A DNA stretch of 64,000 bases. Origin: Mantis religiosa. Its lineage: Eukaryota > Arthropoda > Insecta > Mantodea > Mantidae. The stretch is taken from the NCBI GenBank assembly GCA_030765055.1, contig CM060954.1, positions 112,456,107 to 112,520,106 of the forward strand, given 5' to 3'. Under the pieces are notes generated by a model. That model was not told the origin of the DNA. It saw nothing but the letters and a program-made list of their open reading frames with translations, and made no database searches. Of this stretch, positions 60,622-64,000 are shown piece after piece (position 1 is the first letter of the stretch; every line of letters begins with the position of its first letter). The position numbers and the translations under genes are program-made.

Positions 60622-61684
60622 GCTGGACTGAAAAGTTTCCGATCTAATAAAGATAGAATACATTTTTTTAGCATTTTTTATTTTTTATTTTTCAACATAG
60701 TCTCCTTGTAACTCTACACACTTCTCCCAGCGATGCTCCCATCTGTGTAACCCGTTCAAATAGTTCTCGGCTTTTTTCTCTGCAAAATAATTATTCACGA
60801 AGGTGACTGCCCCTTCATTTGACGAAAATCTCTGTCCTCCGATCGCAATTTTCAGATGAAGGAAGAAACAGAAGTCATTTGGGGCTAGATCGGTAAGTAA
60901 GGCGGATGATAAAGCAGTTCAAACCGTAATTCTTGAATTTTCGCCATTGCAACTGCTGAAGTGTGAGATGGTGCGTTGTCTTGTTGAAACAGGATTCTCT
61001 TTTTCTGCAAATGTAGCCGTTTTCCCGTACGTTCTGCCTTCAGCTTGTCAAGTGATAATGTGTAGTATGCTCCTGCAATGATTTTTCCTTTTTGAAGATA
61101 ATCGATTATAAGAACTCTATGACTATCCCAAAAAAACAGTCGCACTCACTTTTCCAGTCGAGAAAACAGTTTTTTTGGGGGGGGGGGGAGGGAGCCGGTT
61201 CACCCTTTGCAGTCCACTGTTTGGACTGTACTTTTGTTTCGGGCGTATAATGGTGTATTCAAGTTTCATCTCAGTAATTAACCGGCACCAAAACTCGGAT
61301 TTATTGCGCCTAAACTGCGCCAACAGAGCGTTAGAAATGTCCATTCGTACACGGTTTTGGTCTAACGTGAGCCAACGCGCACCCAACTCCCGGACAGCTT
61401 TCTCATGTCTAAATGTTGATTTAATATGTGACAAACACGTTCTTTTGACATGTTCATAGCCTCTGCTATCTCTCTCACTTTAATTCGGCGGTCGTCCAGC
61501 ACCATTTGTTGAACTATGGCGATGTTTTCGTCAGTAGTTGCAGTTTTTGGACGTCCCAAATGTTGGTCTCCTAAGCTCTTATGGCCACGTTTAAATTCAG
61601 CTGCTCAAAATTTCACTGTGGTAAATGATAGTGCAGCGTCCTCATACATAGTATCTAACTCATCTTTGATTTGCGCCACTAAAT
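60622..61684 (-). mobile_element. Mariner element, 5' end lost
   Basis: The 3' end (left) reads GCTGGACTGAAAAGTTTCCG, a mariner-like terminus. The minus strand encodes, with frameshifts, EFKRGHKSLGDQHLGRPKTA, TTDENIAIVQQMVLDDRRIK VREIAEAMNMSKERVCHIL (helix-turn-helix), DET-stop-IHHYTPETK (first Asp; Trp codon is TGA), KGKIIAGAYYTLSLDKL, ILFQQDNAPSHTS (second Asp), LAPNDFCFFLHLK (third Asp) and HRWEKCVELQGDYVEK (C-terminus). The first ~50 codons and the 5' TIR are missing where it meets the family-2 sequence at 61685. Confidence 0.85.
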
Positions 61685-62543
61685 TGACTTCGCAATAATT
61701 CCCTTTTGACTCGCCACTAAATTCACCTCAAGAAGCCATTGCACTATTTAACTGTTACTCTACTGTTGTGTAAAGAACAATTGAATGATATTGATCTGAA
61801 CTCTCCAGAATAAATAAACACTTCTTATCCAGCATTCATTCATAAATATAAGCATACAGCATTCCACAGGCAAACGGGAAATGAAGTGTTCGCTCTTTCT
61901 CGAATTTAACACGTTGATTTATTCACAGTAATTCTTTTATCACGTCATGCAATAGTTTAAATTTCAGTTCTGAGTAATGAAAAGTATATGTACATACATA
62001 CACACCAACCACTTTGAACTCTCTAGAGTAAATAGAGATTACGAACCATTCATAATGAAAGATATAATGTGACCAGACACGTTCTGCCAGGGCAGCACGA
62101 AATGTATTGTTTCCTCTCGCTGGAATTGGATTATTCAAAGTAATTCTTTTATCACGTCATGTCAAACATTTACGTTTCAGTTCTGAGTAATTACAAATAT
62201 ACGTACACGCATTCATGCCAACCAATAATGATATTCATACAATGCTTACGTCGCGATTTATTGTTATAATACAGGTAATAGTGGTTTATTTATTTGTATT
62301 AGAAAAACTATTTCAGCTAAAAATATGGGGTGTTCATGGTTATGTGACATACATTACTCTCTACCTTCTACATGGATCAGTTTTGGCAAAATCTGAATTT
62401 TTGTCTTAGCGCGAATAGTATTTCATACAGATTGATTAGGTTGGCGTTCCTCACACACCACTTAGCAGGAATGTAATACGACAACACCGCAGGACTCCCA
62501 TTGGTTGCTCAAGGACAAACACCTTCCCATTTAAAACACATAA
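61685..62543 (-). mobile_element. Family-2 DDE transposon, inverted second copy, truncated
   Basis: Reverse complement of 641-1515: from TTATGTGTTTTAAATGGGAA (right end, TA at 62544-62545) through the leader to MASXGEFSGESKGNYCEV-like sequence (minus, from about 61741). It breaks where the mariner sequence begins. Similarity to the first copy is high (about 85-90% by eye), with indels. Confidence 0.8.
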
Positions 62544-62545
62544 TA

Positions 62546-63927
62546 GTTTGGTATTCGTTTTTTAATTATGCTGTTCCCATACACACACGCAAACGCGCTC
62601 GAAACTGTCCCCAGCTGTTAGTTTGGCCAACCCTACCCTGGAATAATGCGGTGCTTTGCATAATATACCACATGCATTGTACCTTACTTCGGAGGTTGCA
62701 TGTTCTAATGTCTAATTGAAGTTACAAAAGTAAGGAATGAATCTTAGATTATCAGATTTCTCACAAAATATGAAGAAAGATGTCCGCAACAACTACACAT
62801 TTACGAAAAATGTTGACCTACACAAACATAATAATTTAAGGTGTTTTATAAGAGGAAATCTTACCAAAGTTTTCCATTGTGGGTACCAAAATTCAAAACC
62901 AAATGTTCTTTGTCCTGATTTAAAACGGAATATTTCGCGGAGTAAAACAAATATAAAAAGAAGCATGTCTGCGTTGATATTTGTATTAAAATTCTGTAAA
63001 AGACCAACCCGACAATTTAAAGAAAATACTCCTACCCAACTACAGTTTATATTGAAAGTTTTTATCGTATGTTTTCTCACAAAACGAACCTAAGGATTTT
63101 GGATTAAATAAGACGTATTTAATATGTATATACGACAAATAAAATGTCTAAGTTGGATTTTCTAAGAATAGTCTGTGAAGATCTGTTCATTCGGAACAGA
63201 TTTTATATAGTTTTGTACAATTTGTAAATTGAGAGATACGTAAGGGTACATTGCAAGGAAACTGTAGATCCTTTTAATACTTAGCATTTATTTCAAATAA
63301 CATGTGGCATTAAGCATTTCCGGGATAATTATTGGTTTCAGTTTTTCAATACTTTAAAAAATAACAAAATGTTGCCCTTGCAGTTTCAATATCACTAGGT
63401 CAGCATATAGACACTCTTTAAACCATCTGGTTATTGCGGCTTCAGCCTACAATGTTTTCTCAATTAATATGAAACAGCTAGAAGTCATGCGAGTATAGGA
63501 ATAAAACAATAAATCCTAAAATATCTTTAAATGTGAAGTAAGAATGAAAAGGAATTTTATCAATATTTCTGAAGGAACCAAAATTTCATGATGAAATATT
63601 TGAAGGAGTAGGGCGATCAACAAGAGCATTATTTGAAATTTTGTGATAGTAGGTGTTACTTTTTTACTTTATTAGAACGAAAGGTTTTAGGGTATAGTCA
63701 TTTCCGAAGGAGCCTATAGAAAGTTATTGGATGTATCATTGTTTTTATCAATTTGTTTCATGTATGATTTACAGTATTTCAAATGCAGAGGATAAAGTTT
63801 AAAATTTCCATGGAATTGTAATCTAGAACTTAAAGAGCAATAAGTGATTTCATTCATTTCAAAGTATTTTTACACACAGGTTTTGAACTGTGTAACTTTA
63901 AGGAAAGATGTGTGAATATATTAAAAT

Positions 63928-63928
<1 letters not shown>
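62546..63928. other. No supported gene
   Basis: A 118-codon plus-strand frame (62737-63093) and a 95-codon frame antisense to it (62793-63080) are both open. Neither is recognised and neither has splice context, so both are left uncalled. The rest is AT-rich. Confidence 0.45.

Positions 63929-64000
<72 letters not shown>
63929..64000. repeat. (GT)n microsatellite running off the window
   Basis: At least 36 GT units to the last base. Confidence 0.98.

Noticed and set aside
62737..63093. 118-codon plus-strand frame
   Set aside because: Unrecognised, AT-driven composition, opposite strand also open, no splice or promoter context.

Overview
The window looks like a gene-poor, AT-rich stretch of a large insect genome. 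The reasons are the absence of any long intact host reading frame, many mariner/Tc1/Harbinger-type DNA transposons of kinds common in arthropods, tRNA-derived SINEs in many copies, non-LTR retrotransposon scraps, and very long TTA/ATT microsatellites. The SINE plus ATT-repeat style reminds me of cockroach sequence, but the species cannot be fixed from sequence alone. There is one assembly gap of exactly 1000 N (45507-46506). || Layout. 1-9.7 kb: a 1.3 kb TIR element (family 2 below), two SINE-B copies, a perfect 50-bp foldback and a broken DDE transposase. 9.8-20.9 kb: two Harbinger-type elements, a SINE-B, three mariner/Tc1-type elements (two sharing one TA) and a family-1 DDE fragment. 22.4-31 kb: a mariner, the only convincing host-type exon (24477-24644, minus), SINE-A copies (one fused to a 490-bp TTA tract inside one target-site duplication), a hAT-like remnant, a Tc1 element and a 664-bp family-1 derivative. 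31-36 kb: pyrimidine and CA repeats, an LTR-like repeat and SINE pieces. 36.8-43 kb: the longest family-1 element, then two retroposons of one family, the second carrying a GC-rich VNTR and a nested Jockey-type insertion. 43-50 kb: Penelope-like ends with hammerhead-like cores, the gap, a third Harbinger copy and a 253-bp foldback. 50-64 kb: an inverted LTR-like repeat, a candidate recursive splice site, SINEs, a 296-bp SINE palindrome, a compound TTA/TTG microsatellite of more than 1.1 kb, two mariners and an inverted second copy of the family-2 element. || How the pieces work together. Almost everything recognisable is a selfish element or its debris. All transposase genes seen are broken, so any recent movement needed enzymes encoded elsewhere. 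The most informative items are (i) family 1, a DDE element with LDETW-type transposase remnants and TIRs starting CATGGCAAAGCGAGAAGGCG, present as a gene-bearing copy, two fragments and a deletion derivative; (ii) family 2, a related element with TIRs starting TTATGTGTTTCAAATAGGAA; (iii) three Harbinger derivatives with 1, 2 and 3 copies of an internal ~165-bp unit at the junction of their two gene remnants; (iv) a retroposon family with VNTR growth resembling SVA in design; (v) microsatellites arising from SINE tails. Host content is limited to one strong exon candidate and weaker splice-like signals, so the window may lie mainly in introns or intergenic DNA.
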